A DNA stretch of 5,808 nucleotides from the NCBI GenBank assembly GCA_025356715.1, contig JANXRU010000356.1, forward strand, positions 1-5,808, given 5' to 3'. Position numbers and translations under genes: made by a program. Below the pieces are notes generated by a model. It did not search any database. It saw only the letters and a list, made by a program, of their open reading frames with translations, and was not told where the DNA came from. Shown in pieces: positions 5,798 to 5,808 of the stretch; position 1 is the stretch's first letter, and every line of letters starts with the position of its first letter. Origin of the DNA: Bacteroidota bacterium (GTDB lineage: Bacteria; Bacteroidota; Bacteroidia; B-17B0; B-17BO).

Positions 5798-5808
5798 TTT
5801 GTTTGTTT

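Noticed and set aside
1..5808. Search for a defence system, mobile element, CRISPR array, tRNA or other novel system
   Set aside because: All long open frames belong to recognisable housekeeping or envelope families. No transposase, integrase, regularly spaced repeats, tRNA-like fold or compositional break was seen.

Overview
This window is AT-rich chromosomal DNA from a member of the Bacteroidota, probably close to the Flavobacteriia. Four things point there. Two protein families (DUF3078 and DUF4835) are, as far as I know, restricted to this phylum. coaBC sits directly upstream of a DUF4835 gene, a typical Bacteroidota pairing. TAnnTTTG-type -7 promoter boxes lie ahead of several genes. No start codon inside the window has a recognisable Shine-Dalgarno sequence. 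All six genes are intact, and I see no mobile element, tRNA, rRNA, CRISPR array or phage gene.

Layout, left to right. Positions 1-140 hold no supportable gene, though a -7-like box on the minus strand at the edge hints at a leftward gene just outside. A 16-bp terminator hairpin (141-178) follows. Then comes a minus-strand glutamate dehydrogenase (194-1465) with its own -7 box. A second hairpin with an 18-bp stem (1601-1642) ends the upstream minus-strand block. That block is, in transcription order, coaBC (4868-3666, GTG start), a DUF4835/PorD-like exported protein (3663-2758, 2 nt after coaBC) and a DUF3078 putative outer-membrane barrel protein (2647-1661), which also has its own -7 box. 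Divergent from coaBC across 53 bp is a YciO-type YrdC-domain protein (4922-5545, plus strand). It converges on a cold-shock-domain protein (5797-5609, minus strand), with a 15-bp bidirectional terminator between them. The window ends 11 nt upstream of the cold-shock start codon.

The genes do not form one pathway. They cover ammonia/glutamate metabolism (gdhA), coenzyme A synthesis (coaBC), envelope biogenesis or type IX secretion (DUF4835, DUF3078), a tRNA-modification-related fold (yciO) and RNA chaperoning (cold-shock protein). This is an ordinary core-genome region and I find no undescribed multi-gene system. The points worth a second look are substitutions at two canonical CoaC active-site positions, loss of the TsaC SxN asparagine in the YciO-like protein, a probable leaderless transcript for yciO, and the coaBC-DUF4835 pair standing without its usual neighbours.
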